Under the pieces are notes generated by a model that saw nothing but the letters and a program-made list of their open reading frames with translations, had not been told where the DNA came from and did not search any database. A DNA stretch of 64,000 nucleotides, from contig CAWUCO010000074.1 in assembly GCA_963920705.1 (NCBI GenBank), forward strand, positions 620,001-684,000, in the 5' to 3' direction. Below are positions 35,205-47,705 of the stretch, one piece after another (within the stretch, counting starts at the first letter, position 1; each line of letters opens with the position of its first letter). The position numbers and the translations under genes were made by a program. This stretch comes from Odiellus spinosus. Taxonomy: Eukaryota; Arthropoda; Arachnida; Opiliones; Phalangiidae.

Positions 35205-35539
35205 TGTACCTGAGCCATCAACGTCACAAATAACTGATCCATCAACGTCACAAATAACTGATCCATCAACGTCACAAATAAATGATCCATCAACGTCACA
35301 AAAGTAACTGATCCATCAACGTCAACAGTACATGATCCATCAACGTCACCAATACCTGATTCATCAACGTCAACAGTATCTGAACCATCAACGTCACCAG
35401 TACCTGAACCGTCAAAGTCAACAGTAGATACATCTACGTCACGGGGTCTAGCACTAACATCTTTCCTAGAACCAATCCAAGCAACGTCCCAAGCACAAAG
35501 GCAGTCGATTTTCAAGAAGCGGTACCAGCAAATTCATAA
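35205..35539 (+). pseudogene. PSTS-repeat coding block, right arm of foldback B
   Basis: Plus reading gives PEPSTSQITDPSTSQITDPS and similar octapeptides from 35213 to 35425, with one stop/frameshift near 35303, and ends DTSTSRGLALTSFLEPIQAT plus SIFKKRYQQIHK before a stop near 35539. About nine 24-27 bp units against three to four in the other arm. The coding sense points outward in each arm. Confidence 0.5.
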
Positions 35540-37066
35540 GACATGTTTCATTTGAGGTGCTAGTACACGCACCAGAGTAAAAGTCGGAGTGCTAACAAGT
35601 ATATTTGTGGAAAGAGCAATCTTTATTCATCAGGACAACCGATAACGGAGAGCTTCCCATTGAAATGATTACTGGAATTCATGTTTCCGCTAGATCAAGC
35701 ATTATGACTTGCAAGTAATTTACAAGTAATTTACCTCAGGTGGCCAGTTGAATCTAGGAATGGTCATTTACAGACTATGTATCGTTTGTTCCAAAACAGT
35801 ATTTAAGTAGGCTAGCATTGGTACCGGATCTTCTTCATATTGCTGAACGCGTACTATCCTGAATTACGTCTTAAAGATTCCTGGGAAGACGCCTTCGAAA
35901 CATGGTGACATTCTCCACGAAATAAAATCCTCTTAGGTGAGTAGTTGAGCGCGATTATCTGCAACGAATTGAGATTGTGACTTTCAAGACTTCCAGGTAC
36001 TTCGGGAAAATGATGTACGTCAGGTGGTTCTAAGCGAATTTAAAAACGAAACGCGCTGAATCTTATGTGGCTTTGACTGTAGAGAAATCAGTCTCTTTCG
36101 GCGTCAAAGCGTCCAAAGTTGAGCATGACTTAATTCTTGTACGTGTGCAAGTCAATTTTACACCTCAGCTGTTCACCAAGCTCTCAATCGTTATGTACCT
36201 AACGTAAATGCCATTGAAGGCTGGTATTGCAATTGCAAAGGTGGTAGTTTGACGATAGGTACATAGGCTCACGTCATCAGCGTAATCTGCTGTCTTGGTG
36301 AAGATTCCACTGAGCTAGAGCTACCAGGCATACGTTAAACGTATTGTTTAAGGCATAATTGTGCCTTTAAAAGTTATACAAGTGTGTTTTGTTAGATATG
36401 AAATAAAAAATAAACTAAAGATACCACTCCAGTATTTACAAATTGGTATAATTTCTCTATATAATTTTCGGGTTTCTTATACACCAAAGACTTTTCAAAT
36501 AAGCTATATACTCTTTGCACTAGCCCCTGTAAGCCAGCAAACCGTACTGTATGTATGCGTGACAGGTGAAACCCTTCTACTGGCGTTTTGGACTCTTTCG
36601 AGGCATTGTAGACCAAATATTTAGAAATTTAATTATGCCATCAGCACTATACACATGGCATTTACAAAATAATTATTTTCTAATATTTTCAAACATAATT
36701 ATGAGTTTAAAATCATAACCTTTCACGATTTTCGTGTGGGGAAAGGCTTTGATATCTGACACGAAATCATAGATTCTTCCTATTCTTTACATTAATGGAA
36801 GACACCTTCCCAAGATTTACAGTTGTGAGCGCGAATTTTACGTTCAATTTATCCCCAAGTACCCTATTTTAATAATATAATACGAATTTATCATAAAAGA
36901 GACGAAAAGTTTTAACATTACATGTACCCGGACTCTTATGGAGAGTTTCTGTTGATCTTTATTAAATGAGATTTTATAATTATTCAAAAAAGTGTAGGAT
37001 TTTATTCAAATTGAGTTTGCTTCTTAATAAAAATTAAGGATTTTGCTCAAGGCGTTTTGGTATATG

Positions 37067-38820
37067 CCCATTGGACAGAATCCCAGTGGGTTGAATTCCC
37101 AATGGTTCGAATTAAAAAATATATTTTTCCAATTGATTGAATTCCACTGATCCGACAATTTTTAATCGATGATTATACTATGGGAGATAAAGAATACAAT
37201 ATAAAATTTAAATTTGTTTATTTCATCTTATTAACAGCAGTTAGGGGGAAATTACGATATTCCGACCCCTAAATATTACTGGCTAAGGGACCATTAGGGT
37301 ATGCACCCTTTTCTCCCAAATATTTCGCCATAAATTATCTATTCCCTTTTTGCCCAAAGAATTTTTGGCCCAAAATAATTTATTTGCATTTCGCGCAATC
37401 CTACTTCACCCAAACGTATTATAATTTGGCCCAAAATTATCGATTCCAAATTCCCCAAACTAAAAATTCCCCAATCGTTTTATCAGTTAGCTTAGAATTA
37501 TCTATTCCCAACCTAAAAATTCCTCTTCCCATTTTGCTTAATTTTATTAGGTTGGGTTTGGTTATCAAAACTAATAAAGGAAATTTGCTGGGTTGGGTTG
37601 GGCTAGGGTAAATTGGGTTGGGTTAGGTTATCAAAACTAATAAAGGAAATTTGTTGGGTTGGGTTGGTTTAGGGTAGGTTGGGTTGGTTGGGCTAAGTTA
37701 GGTTGGGTTAGGATATCAAAACTAATAAAGTATATTTGCTGGGTAGGGTTGGTTTAGGGTAGGTTGGGTTGGATTTAGTTAGGTTGGGTTGGGTTTGGTT
37801 AGGTTATCAATACTAATGAAGTAAATTGTTCTTTAGATTGTGTTGGGGTAGGCAGCGTTAGGTTGGGTTGGGTTAGGCTACCAAAACTAATAAATTAAAC
37901 TGATCTTTAGATACATCAAGAAGTGCGTTCAGAATTGATTAAACGGGCCTAAGGAACTGATCAAGAGGATATTGTTCGCGAAGGCATTTACCTTGGGAAT
38001 GGATTGGGCGAAATAAGAATTTGGCAAAATAATCGAAATGTTATTTGGCGAGATGGAAATTAGAGGAAATGGATATTAGGCGAAATGGGATTGGGCCAAA
38101 TGGGACTTGAGCGAAATAGTAATTGAGTTATATGGGTTTGGGCGAAATAGGATTACGCCAAATGGGAATTTGGCGATATGAGATTGGGTGAAATAGGACT
38201 GGGCGAAATGATAATTGGGCGAAATGGGAATTAGGTGAAATGAGATTGGAGGAAATGAGATTGGAGGAGATGAAATTGGATCAAATGGGGGTAGACTCTT
38301 ACTAGTACCTGGGGAGTTCAGAAAAACACTCAAAAGAATCTACGACCATTAGAAAAGGGAGCAAAACTTAAATGAAACTTTCAAATCTCCGTGTTAAAAT
38401 CCCATAGGTTGGGTTGGGTTGGGTAAGGAACTCTTGTATTTTAATATGGAGATTTGAAAATTTCAAATACGTTTTACCAAATTGCTGTTGGTCGTAGATT
38501 TTTATAAGTATTTTTCTGAGCTCTCCTAATTCTAATTAGTCCATAACCGTGTTAAAATCCCATAGGTTGGGCTGGTTAGTCTAGGCTAGGTTGGGTCCAT
38601 CAAATCGTTTGCTTACAAAGATTTAATCTTTGTGCTCCCGGGAATTTAATTATGTAAATCCCATCGGGTATATTTGAGTAAAGAATCTTGTCCCAGTGGA
38701 CCGAATCATAAACCGGGAGAAGTGCGGGTTTTGCGGTCGAATGGGATAGGCAGTCGGTTCATTGGGACTATCGGTCCAATGGGATTCGGTCGAATGAGAA
38801 TCGACCCAATGGTACATAAG
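37067..38820. mobile_element. element B: arrays of GCCCAAT/ATTGGGC phrases
   Basis: Starts GGTATATGCCCATTGGACAG and ends near CGACCCAATGGTACATAAGC. Near the left end are many TTCGCCCAAATATT/CCCAATGG phrases, and from about 37990 to 38290 and 38690 to 38815 the same phrases appear in reverse complement (GGGCGAAATGGGA, CCAATGGGATTCGGTCG). A partial copy is at 28722. No coding sequence is supported. Layout matches elements A and C. Confidence 0.65.
37545..37905. repeat. GGTTGGGTTAGG-rich ~85-bp repeats
   Basis: About four units combining GGTTGGGTTGGGTTAGGTT with ATCAAAACTAATAAAGGAAA. The G-rich strand recalls arthropod telomere repeat TTAGG but is interspersed with unique DNA. Confidence 0.8.
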
Positions 38821-39419
38821 CTTTGTTTTAGGTTATCTATTATAATAGGTAGAATATTTTTTGTTAGAATGTGAATTTTTCATCATTTGAAAAAATGCAG
38901 AGTTATTTTATTTGACAACTTTTCTGTTTAAAGATTTTTTTCAAACCTGGGATTTTGTTGGTTTTAAAATAACTAATCTATAACAAAAAGATGATTTAGT
39001 TTAATTTCAATGGGCAACTGTTTTCAAATATAGTACGGTTATTGAGCATGCACATTAAAAATTTTTGGGCTTTTGTTTGGTTTAGGTTATATTTTATATA
39101 TTACTTTTGTCATCACATTCTATATCGATTTTTGATTGAGGTAAAAATTGTATTTCGGTAAAACTGCTATTAGCTATTTTTTCGTTTTTGGTAAAATTAA
39201 ATTTCTCACTTTCTGGTTTAACTTTTTTGACCCTCGACATTTTGTTACCGCTATTATGACCGTTAAAAGCGGTACATGTATATCCATCTCGCACTGTTTT
39301 TTGGCGTGTAAACTATTAGCTACAGTTTATTGTTATTATTTTTAAGAGATGGGTGGCCGGACAAATCCGGCCAAGCATGTCGACTCATAGTTCATTGTAC
39401 AACCCCAGTCTTAAAAATT
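38821..39419 (+). other. intron, no gene seen
   Basis: AT-rich; overlapping short frames without recognisable motifs. Confidence 0.45.
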
Positions 39420-40552
39420 CCGATTTCTGTGATTAAGTGAAGAATTTGCTTCACCGGGATGTCAGAAATCTCATGGGTTTCCATTTGATGCATACCAAGA
39501 TGCTCAAACCTATGTGCCAAATAGTTACCACAGCTACACAGAACATGGGAGGAGGTCTCCTCCTCAGTAAGGCAAGCCCTGCAGAGCGGATCGTCACAAT
39601 ACCAATCAGGTGGAGGAGCCTGTTGAGTTGACAGAGTCCAGATAGTAGACCACTGACCAATCGAATACTGGACCTAGAGAGAGCGAGTAAATCCCTCGCT
39701 CTTTGCTTAGACGGACAAGGATGAAATCCATAGTTTGTTTTTGACCATCCATCTCAAACCAAAGTCTTAGTTAGTAATCAGTCATGACGGAGTTGGTTTC
39801 GCACCATGCCAATCAGTGCAGAGACAGTGGGCTCTGGTCCAAAGTATCTACCATCCTCCCCCCCCCCTCCTGGAAAGGATGTCGGTCTCCTCATTACCTC
39901 GATAGCCTTGATGCCCAGGTACCCATTAAAGGTGAACCTTATTATGGGTACCTAGCATCGAAAGTAAATCTAAACAGCTATAAACCAGTTTTGAGGAAAT
40001 ATCAAACCTATTTATAGCCTTAAGAGCAGCTTGGCTATCAGAGAAAATCTGAATAACCTTGCCACGGTAATTCTTCTTAAGACAGAAGTTAACACAGAAG
40101 CATATGGCAGATATTTCAGAATGAAAACACTAGAATAGACCAATAGGCTTTTCTAAAAACTAACCTTTCCGGTTTGGCAGTAGACCCCCGCACCTACGCC
40201 AGAGTCGGTCTTGGAACCACCAGTGAACCAGATTAGATCGCCCTTTGTTCCACAAATGGTTCCAAGAGACCAGTCGGTGCGGCTAGGAAAGCTCACATCG
40301 AACGGCTTGTTAAAGTAAAACATTGTGGCAACATTATCAGAACCCATTGATAAAATGGGTAGCTGATTGGAGTATTGTCGGGATAATTTGGTGGCTACAT
40401 TCCCAGTTTGTATGTCGCCACCACCCATTTTGGTATAACCTGTAGGCACCCATAACAGCAGTTTCCTCTACATATAAATGTAGAGGAAGAAAATTCAGGA
40501 GAATTTCTTGAGAAGCACTGGGTGCAGTTTTCATGGCCCCTGTAATGCTCGT
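39420..40552 (-). pseudogene. LINE C-terminal part: RNase H and Cys-rich tail
   Basis: Minus reading gives TGAMKTAPSASQEILLNFLP, HLYVEETAVMGAYRL, then DLIWFTGGSKTDSGVGAGVY (RNase H start; the usual first Asp of TDGS is Gly here), SDSQAALKAI, WVPGHQGYRGNEETDILSR, and finally CRACLTEEETSSHVLCSC, the CCHC-like tail found after RNase H in R1/LOA/I-type LINEs. Several frameshifts break it. It continues the RT at 42764-44486 on the same strand; a 2.2 kb insertion separates them. Confidence 0.82.
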
Positions 40553-40767
40553 TTGGGTCGGTTTGATCGAATCTTGGGTGATCGACCGCGTCCGAAATGA
40601 TCGAATCTGTCTTGATCGAATGGCTTCTGCTCGTTTTATCATTTGATGAAGATTTTGTCGTTAAATTTTGATAGAGATTTATATACTAAAAATATTAGGC
40701 CTCTTATTAGCTTTTTATAATTTAACAAAAGTAAAAACACCCCCAATTTACATTTTAAAAATAATAC

Positions 40768-41007
<240 letters not shown>

Positions 41008-42428
41008 GAATTCAACTTAACAACAATTGATTTAAAATGGATTCCTTATCGTTTAAATATTTGTAATCCATCAGAAAAAACAATTACAAACAAATATTAA
41101 AGTAGTCTAGAAATAAATTTAAAATAAAGTCATGAAGACACTGAATGCCTCGCGTATAACGGCTAGCGACCAATGAACTAAGGCCCATAGTTAAAGAGAG
41201 ATCTCCACGAGACTTCCAATGGAAATCGATTGGCCGCTATCCCTAATACGAGTAGATTTCAGGCCCTCCATGAATCCCTCTAAGCCTATTTTCATGGTTT
41301 TTAAATAATTCCTAGTTTAAAGGGAAATTTGGAGCTAAAAAATGGTTCACTTTATTTTCAAAATTAACATGCCAAAAAAGTATTCGAGAATCTTTTCCAG
41401 AATTTTTAGACACGTTTTTGGCGTTTAAAAGTTTGGTATTATTTGAATTTTAGTAAATAAAATTTAGGACCAATCCTATTATTTCAGCCCTTAATTGCGC
41501 TTGTAATACGTATCATTAAAAAATGGGCCAGCGTTTGAAGCCAAGATCATAGGCGTCAAACCCCGGCCTATTCTTTTAATGTAAGAGCATTACAAGCGCA
41601 ATTGAAGGCTGAAATAATTTGATTGGTCCGAATTTATAATTATTATTATTCAATTTTTACCAAATTGAAACACCAAAAACTTGTCTCAAATTCGGAAAAA
41701 AATTCTCGAATACTTTTTTGGCATCCGGTGATTCCGAAAATAAATTCAAAATGTGTACCATTTTTAGTTTCAAATGTCCCTACAATGTTAGTTTGTAATT
41801 TTTATTAATGGATAAGGACTATTTAAACGATAAGGAATCTATACGAATAACATGTTGTTAGGCTGCATTCTCCTATTAATAGCATTTTGTTATAAAAAAA
41901 TGAATAAAAACTTAATACGAAAGGTTATTTTTTGAATTCAAAAGTTTATAAATACCCCATGAACTTAGCCTGGAAACTAACCCAACCTAACCTGAACTAA
42001 ACGACCGATTCGCGTTCAAAAGCGAAGTTTTCTAAAGGAGAATTAGCAAATGAGCCTTACTTAAATGGGCTATTTATAATTTGGAAATGTCCGTACCCTA
42101 GACCACTGTCTGTCCTTTATTTTAGCAAATAAAACAACTTGACCATTATTTAAATAAATCTGTAATTAAAATTGACCGAAAATAGGGAAAACTGACCCAC
42201 AACACGGAAAACAGATCTGAACATGCAAAATTGAACAGAATCACATAAAATTCCCCTATACCTATTTTGATGTACAATTTAAACTGAAATAAAAACAAGT
42301 TTCATTTAAATTCGTATAAATCCCCTATACCTATTTTGATATACAATTTAAACTGAAATAAAAACAAGTTTCATTTAAATTCGTATAAATCAAGTAATTC
42401 AATTATTATAACATACCATTTTTCGAAA

Positions 42429-42494
42429 GTAGGCTCGGACTCACTATCTTCTGGTTAACAGCCGTCTATGCTAAACCGGATCACGGCGGCTACC
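42429..42494 (-). other. tRNA-Asn-derived segment
   Basis: Minus reading: TAGCCGCCGTGATCCGGTTT (D-arm/A box), then CGGCTGTTAACC, an anticodon loop with GTT (Asn), and GTGAGTCCGAGCC (B box, one change from GTTCGAGCC). Downstream follows ~450 bases shared with element A ending in AACCTAACC (plus), i.e. GGTTAGGTT on minus. It fits a tRNA-derived SINE with internal pol III promoter. The acceptor stem does not pair, so it is not a working tRNA. Confidence 0.65.
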
Positions 42495-42763
42495 TCAAAA
42501 AACCTTTATCTCCTTTAACCTAACCTTTTTCTTTTAAATATTTTTTTAATGGGAGCGGGGATTTTTTTCTTTTAACGGGGGATTTCACCCGGCAAATAAT
42601 TTTGGGGGATTTTGGCACCTCCTAAATTTTATATATGTGATATACTTGATCTCATTAAACCCCTTATTTCGTACAGAATTACTTTCGATCATTAACGACT
42701 AATTGCGCCCCCGGCACAATTAATATCGATCCAAGAATATTCGATCATTTTTTAATATACCAC

Positions 42764-44486
42764 GATTACACAGGCAAGTCTTTGTAATCTATGTAATTCA
42801 AACTGCACTGAAGTAAGTTTGACTCTCGACCACCAGACCACAGCTGCGTATGAAAGCATGGATTTGATGATCAGGGTGTAAATCCAATTGACAACTCTTG
42901 GGATAAGCACCCAAGTTTTGCCAATGGTACGCCTAACTCTCCAAAATACACATTAGCCTTTAAGATACTTTGATCCAGATGGGCCTTAAATGTCAGCTTG
43001 TAGTCCAAAGTCACCTAGGTAGTTAACCTCAGTAGACTTTGCTAAGATAGACCCGAAAAAGGATATACCATTAAACGACGCTTGTACCATCTTCCTAGTG
43101 AAGGATACAATTAAGGGCAGTTTTACTGGGATGGACTGTGAGGTTTACCTCCCTACGCCTGTCTTCCACAGATGCGAGAGCGTTTCTCATTAAAGCCGTA
43201 ATTTTATTTGGAAACTTCCTAGTAACAATTATTGCAACATCATCAGCGTAACCAAAGCAGCGGCAGCCATGTCTGTTTAACACCCGCAAAAAGTTCATCC
43301 ACAACCAAGCACCACAGCAACGAGGAGAGAACCCCTCCTTGCCGGCACCCACAGCTAGTAGATACCTTAAAGTATTCCCCGAACAGAGGCTACAACCATC
43401 CGATTAGTTACCATTGATTTGATCTAAAGACACACTGTGTCATTGATTCCGAATCTCTTCGCAGCCTTAAGTAAGATTGCACTGGACACTTTATCAAAAG
43501 CACCCTCTATATCAAGAAAAACAGCGAAAGCTATTTCCTTGAACTCAATGGCTCTTTCAAGGCAGCTTACAATACCGTGAAGGGCAGTTTCAGTTGATTG
43601 CCTTTTTGATAGGCAAACTGAGCATCAGAGAGAGGCATCTCTCGTACGTGTCTGTTTACCAACCTTTCCATCACTTTAAGAAGGAAAGAAGGAAGTTAGA
43701 CCGATTGGTCTAAATGCCATAGCCTCAAGATGATTAGATTTCCCTTGCTTAGGAATGAAGATTACCATAGAATGTTTCCAGGATCTTCGAATATGCCTAA
43801 GTCCTATATAGTCTACATAGCGCAGGACCAAGGTAATCAATTCCTTCCTGCAGAAGTCTTCCTTCTTAGCTCTTTTAAACCTTAAGAGAAGAAGGCCCAC
43901 GTCATCAGAATCTGCTACCTGGGAGTCTGGAAAGGGAACACTTAACATATGTGAGAGTGTATCCTTACCAGTATTAGAATAACTACCATCTTGTAACTTA
44001 ATAGGGTCAAGATGTTTAATGTTATCATGTGCCATGATTTTCATCAACTTGGCAGTGTGGGGTACATCAGCGATACCCTCACAGAGTCCTTCCATGAGGC
44101 TTTCTTTGCCTCACGGGTGGCTTTATGATAAGCGGTGTGGGTCTCCCTATAAGTTTCCCAGTCGCCAGTTCTATTAGCCCTGTTAAAGAGACCACGAGTA
44201 AGCTTGCGAAGACTACCATTATCTTTGCTAGGCTCTCATAGTGGTTGACCAATTTGGCAACCTCCTGCGATGGAGGGTAGTCAACCGCATCATATGGCAA
44301 GTAAGCCGACGTCATTGTGGGTTCATTTTCCCCATCCACGGTTGAGGAAATGAGCCTTACAACAGCTGTTTCTCGAGACTGGTAGATTGTTAGAGGAATG
44401 GCATGAATGCCCTTATGCATAGTAGAGGTAGTCATAGAAAACGTTACCAACGCCTTAGAGGAACAGGATCTTGCCCTTATTTATCC
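42764..44486 (-). pseudogene. LINE endonuclease/RT part
   Basis: Minus reading: HAIPLTIYQSRETAVVRLIS and TSAYLPYDAVDYPPSQEVAK (apurinic-type endonuclease of R1/LOA-like LINEs), then SWKHSMVIFIPKQGKSNHLE with FRPIGLTSF (RT start), RHGCRCFGYADDVAIIVTRK (RT catalytic YADD) and further RT/thumb blocks AKSTEVNYLGDF, IGKTWVLIPRVVNW, LHRLQRLACV. Many frameshifts. With 39420-40552 it forms one element of about 3 kb on the minus strand. Confidence 0.85.
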
Positions 44487-45861
44487 CAAGGTTCTTTTTA
44501 GGAAGGTTATGCCTACGATGACGACAACGGAAGTTCCTCACAACTTGACTGTAATCGGCCATTTTTCTCTAGCACCCATGACGTCAGTGAAAAGTCTACT
44601 CGAACGCCAAAACGGCCGCAAATGCAAACAGTTAACCCTGCACCAATAGCCCTCAAACAATAAAAAAATAAAACGTGACGTCATTGAAAAGCGCTTGTAG
44701 CCCCAAATTGAAGGAGAAGAGACATTAATTGTGACGTCATTGAAAAGCGCTTGTAGCGCCAAATTGGTGGAAAAGAGATATTAATTGTGACGTAAAGTAA
44801 ACTGCGAAATTTGAATACTGTTTTTTTGAAACATTAGAAAACAAAGTCACAGCCACAGTGAAATAGGGTATATGTTTTATCTGAAAAGAGACAACAAATA
44901 TTTAATAAAATATTGTTGGTTTTAATTACGTTACTGTCAGTCAAAATACATTGTATATAAAAAAATATGCCTTAACTGAATTAGTATTTTCTTTATTAAA
45001 GTCACTCTTTAATATGACTGACATCAAGAATCCATTCAGGTTCCATAAGAATATGGGAGCATAGCTTTAGCCTCTGGTACCATCCTCCCAAACTGTGTAA
45101 CAAAAGTTCGTCTGCAATTTTCGCAACATTTGTACGCTTAGATCTTTTTTCGGTCGGCTCCATTTTTATTGCCCAAAATATTATGTCAAGGTCGTTAGTG
45201 GCGCAGGTTAATAATAGATGTCAGGAGCGATTTACTTGAAAAATCGATTCGAAGCAGACGAACTTTTGCTACAGAGTTTGGGAGGATGGTTATTGAATCG
45301 CGACCCTCCCATATTCTTATGGAACCTGAATGAATTCTTGCTAACATTAAAAAAAATTGCATTTCCTAATTGCGGTAAATCCATTCCAAATTGAATTACC
45401 GCCATTAGGAAGCGCAAATTTTGTAATGTCAGTCATATTAAAGAGTGACTTTCATAAAGAAAATACTAATTCAGTTAAGGCATATTTTATTGTATTTAAT
45501 GTATTTCGACTGACAGTAACATAATTAAAACCAACAATATTTCACTGTGGCTGTGATTTTGTTTCTTAATATTTCAAAAAAAATAGTATTCAAATTTCGC
45601 AGTTTACTTTACGTCACAATTAATGTCTCTTCTCCTTCAATTTGGCGCTACAAGCGCCTTTCAATGACGTCACGTTTTATTTTTTTATTTGTTAGAGAGC
45701 TAATGGTGCAGGGTTAACTGTTTGCATTTGCGGCCGTTTTGGCGTTCGAGTAGACTTTTCACAGACGTCATGGGTGCTAGAGAAAAATGGCCGATTACAG
45801 TCAAGTTGTGAAGAACTTCCGTTGTCGTCATCGTCGGCATAACCTTCCTAAAAGAACCTTG
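44487..45861. mobile_element. hAT-like foldback, 1.4 kb
   Basis: Arms 44487-45117 and 45247-45861 are reverse complements around a ~130-bp loop. Ends are CAAGGTTCTTTT and AAAAGAACCTTG with a perfect 8-bp duplication ATTTATCC at 44479-44486 and 45862-45869. Inserted into the endonuclease part of the LINE. The right arm has an extra ~85-bp palindromic piece at about 45335-45420. No transposase. Confidence 0.93.
45335..45420. repeat. ~85-bp palindromic insertion in right arm
   Basis: ACATTAAAAAAAATTGCATTTCC pairs with a near reverse complement ending TTTTGTAATGT. The opposite arm lacks it, so it arrived after the arms were formed. Confidence 0.7.
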
Positions 45862-45869
45862 ATTTATCC

Positions 45870-46553
45870 AGGCTACATTTTACGATAATAGGCTAATAAA
45901 AAATATACCTCTACAGTATTTGTCACTAGTTAAGATATAGTTAATTTTCATAATAAATTAAATGTTCGTATTGAGACAATCTTAGTGTCATTTGTTTAAA
46001 AAAAATATCGAAATGCTAATGAATACCTAAAACCTTTATATTGGTGAATTAATATCTTTCAATGGGTAGCTCACTTCCTCTAAAGATTGCGTAATCTCGG
46101 CCTATCGTGTAATGATCTAGTTTTCTTATACTTTTTAACTGTACACGGCTAGCGGTCCCGTTCGGGCCCTTGAGCGGAGGCGATTTATCAATGCTATGAG
46201 ACAACACAGCTAGGTAAGTCCACGCAATTGTCCCCTTCAACGGGTTTCGATGGGAGTAGGGGTCAGGAAGGACCGACTAATTGCGGATATTCCACAATGC
46301 TCGCCGTGGTTGAGGGACCTGTGGGCTCACCCAGACCAGTCAGACATTGCCTCCGAGACGCGGACTACTGGAGCCCGCCCCTCTCAAGGCAATCCTAGCT
46401 TACTTCGATCGGATTATGCTCTAGCCCTGTAATATTGCAGTACGTGATGCATATTCCGCGTAATATTCGCGTAATTATAGATTACATATATATATTTTTT
46501 AGCTATGTTTCAATCACTCTTGTATTGGTTAATTTTTACATTTTCTCGTTTAG
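45870..46553 (+). other. intron; GC-richer unknown block 46060-46440
   Basis: First bases may be the 5' remnant of the LINE endonuclease. The block 46060-46440 is clearly GC-richer than its surroundings (phrases CGGTCCCGTTCGGGCCC, GGTTTCGATGGGAGTAGGGG) but has no recognisable product or paired ends. Ends with CTCGTTTAG acceptor. Confidence 0.4.
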
Positions 46554-46654
46554 ATTGCTGTGGAAGGCATTGAAAATATCCGAACGCTTACTTCTTTACA
46601 TTTAGAAGGGAGCTTTTTTAAAAACTATTCTGCTGCTTTGATTAAACCCCACAA
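46554..46654 (+). CDS. ABCB exon: intracellular loop 4
   Basis: 33 codons plus two bases: IAVEGIENIRTLTSLHLEGS then FFKNYSAALIKPH. The I-A-x-E-x-I-x-N-I-R-T block is one of the best conserved in ABCB TMD2. Donor is GTTCGT after CACAA (phase 2), chosen because the AA joins G at 46726 to give Lys and the family's usual spacing before LRGLSFG; the later GTATTT would add a residue and break phase. Confidence 0.9.
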
Positions 46655-46725
46655 GTTCGTATTTACTTTGAAAGACACTCTAAAAAATTAAGAACATACT
46701 TTTACTAGTTTTATCGTCATATTAG

Positions 46726-46866
46726 GGGCTCCCGTAAGAAATCGTATCTACGTGGGCTTTCTTTCGGAATATCGCAGAGCATGCCGAACATTGCATACGG
46801 CATCGCGATGTACTATGGAAGTGTGCTTATAACTAAGGGTGAATTGACCTTCGGAGACCTCTTCAA
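46726..46866 (+). CDS. ABCB exon: TM11
   Basis: 141 bases, phase 2 in, phase 2 out. Peptide GSRKKSYLRGLSFGISQSMP then NIAYGIAMYYGSVLITKGEL and TFGDLF. L-R-G-L-S-F-G-[IF]-S-Q is the family hallmark preceding TM11. The intron before it is only 71 bases. Acceptor TATTAG, donor GTAAGA. Confidence 0.95.
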
Positions 46867-47382
46867 GTAAGAATATTTCGAGCACTATCATACGCTTTCG
46901 TAGATATGAAATTTGACCATATTTGATTATCTATCGATTAATATTTTTTGGGTAACAGCTTTCTATCCAACTAAGTTAAAAATGATTCATAACTTAACAT
47001 TTAATGAATTAGACATTTTAAAGGGTAGAGAATCATCAGAAAAGACTTATTATTGATCATCATTCCCTCTTTAGAGAGAGATTTAAGAGGAAAATGAAGT
47101 GAATTTTATTGATTCTGCGTGTAAAAACCAGACACGTTTGGGTATTGATGTGTAGTGAGTTTTGTTGGAAGTACGCAGTTGATGATTAAAACTGTTTATT
47201 AATTATAACATTAACTATACAATGTGGTCACTCGTTACTGTTCTTACTAAAATCATTAGTGTATAGATTGGAGAGCTGCTACTGACTGCTTGATTAGGTT
47301 TATTGACGTTGCCTTTTATAATTAGTTTTTTTGGTGAAATGTTATTTTTATCAGTCTATACGATTGTTATTTTGTAGACCAC
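46867..47382 (+). other. intron, no gene seen
   Basis: AT-rich start of a 12.9-kb intron. Confidence 0.5.
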
Positions 47383-47705
47383 CAGAAGCCGATGAAACCC
47401 TCCTTTGAAGTCTATTACTACCCCTCTCTGTATGGGTTAGTTTCAAAAATCGCGATTCGTACGCCTCCTAACGGTAGATATTTTCGGAGCGGGAGTTCGT
47501 CGAGCGAATATCTCTAGCAGCCTTGGAGTTCGTCAAAAAAACGTCGTCGTTTGTGGAGAGAGAGAATTTCCAATTTTGCGTAGACAGGGGGTATGAAGTA
47601 GGACCCCTCCGATCTCGTAATATTGGGAATTTTACACATACAGAGAGGAGCGCTATATCGAACATTACAGTAGTAGACTTCAATTGAGGGTTTCATCGGC
47701 TTCTG
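47383..47705. mobile_element. MITE, CAGAAGCCGATG family, copy 2
   Basis: 323-bp copy of the element at 17182 with the same terminal CAGAAGCCGATGAAACCCTC and its reverse complement. Flanked by AGACCAC at 47376-47382 and 47706-47712, a 7-bp target duplication. Confidence 0.92.

Larger units (their letters stand above)
32795..36970. mobile_element. foldback element B, 4.2 kb
   Basis: Left arm (about 32795-34793) and right arm (about 34850-36970) match in reverse complement; the unmatched centre is about 55 bases. Outer ends are near AATAAAGAACAACAGCAACT and its partner; exact ends and a target duplication are unclear. Both arms carry a short N-terminal coding piece starting MAPNKCY near the centre and a PSTS-repeat coding block. 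Architecture resembles long-arm foldbacks of the P superfamily, but no transposase core is seen. Confidence 0.85.

Noticed and set aside
35180-35515. Minus-strand frame rich in GDVDGS repeats (and the plus frame at 34332-34559)
   Set aside because: The opposite strand gives a longer, better conserved peptide (PSTS repeats plus GLALTSFLEPIQ) in both arms, so these are antisense shadows.
46709-46866. Alternative TM11 exon start at acceptor TTTACTAG with donor after 46657
   Set aside because: In frame, but inserts several residues between PHK and LRGLSFG compared with the family spacing; the CACAA donor with 46726 gives the usual length.
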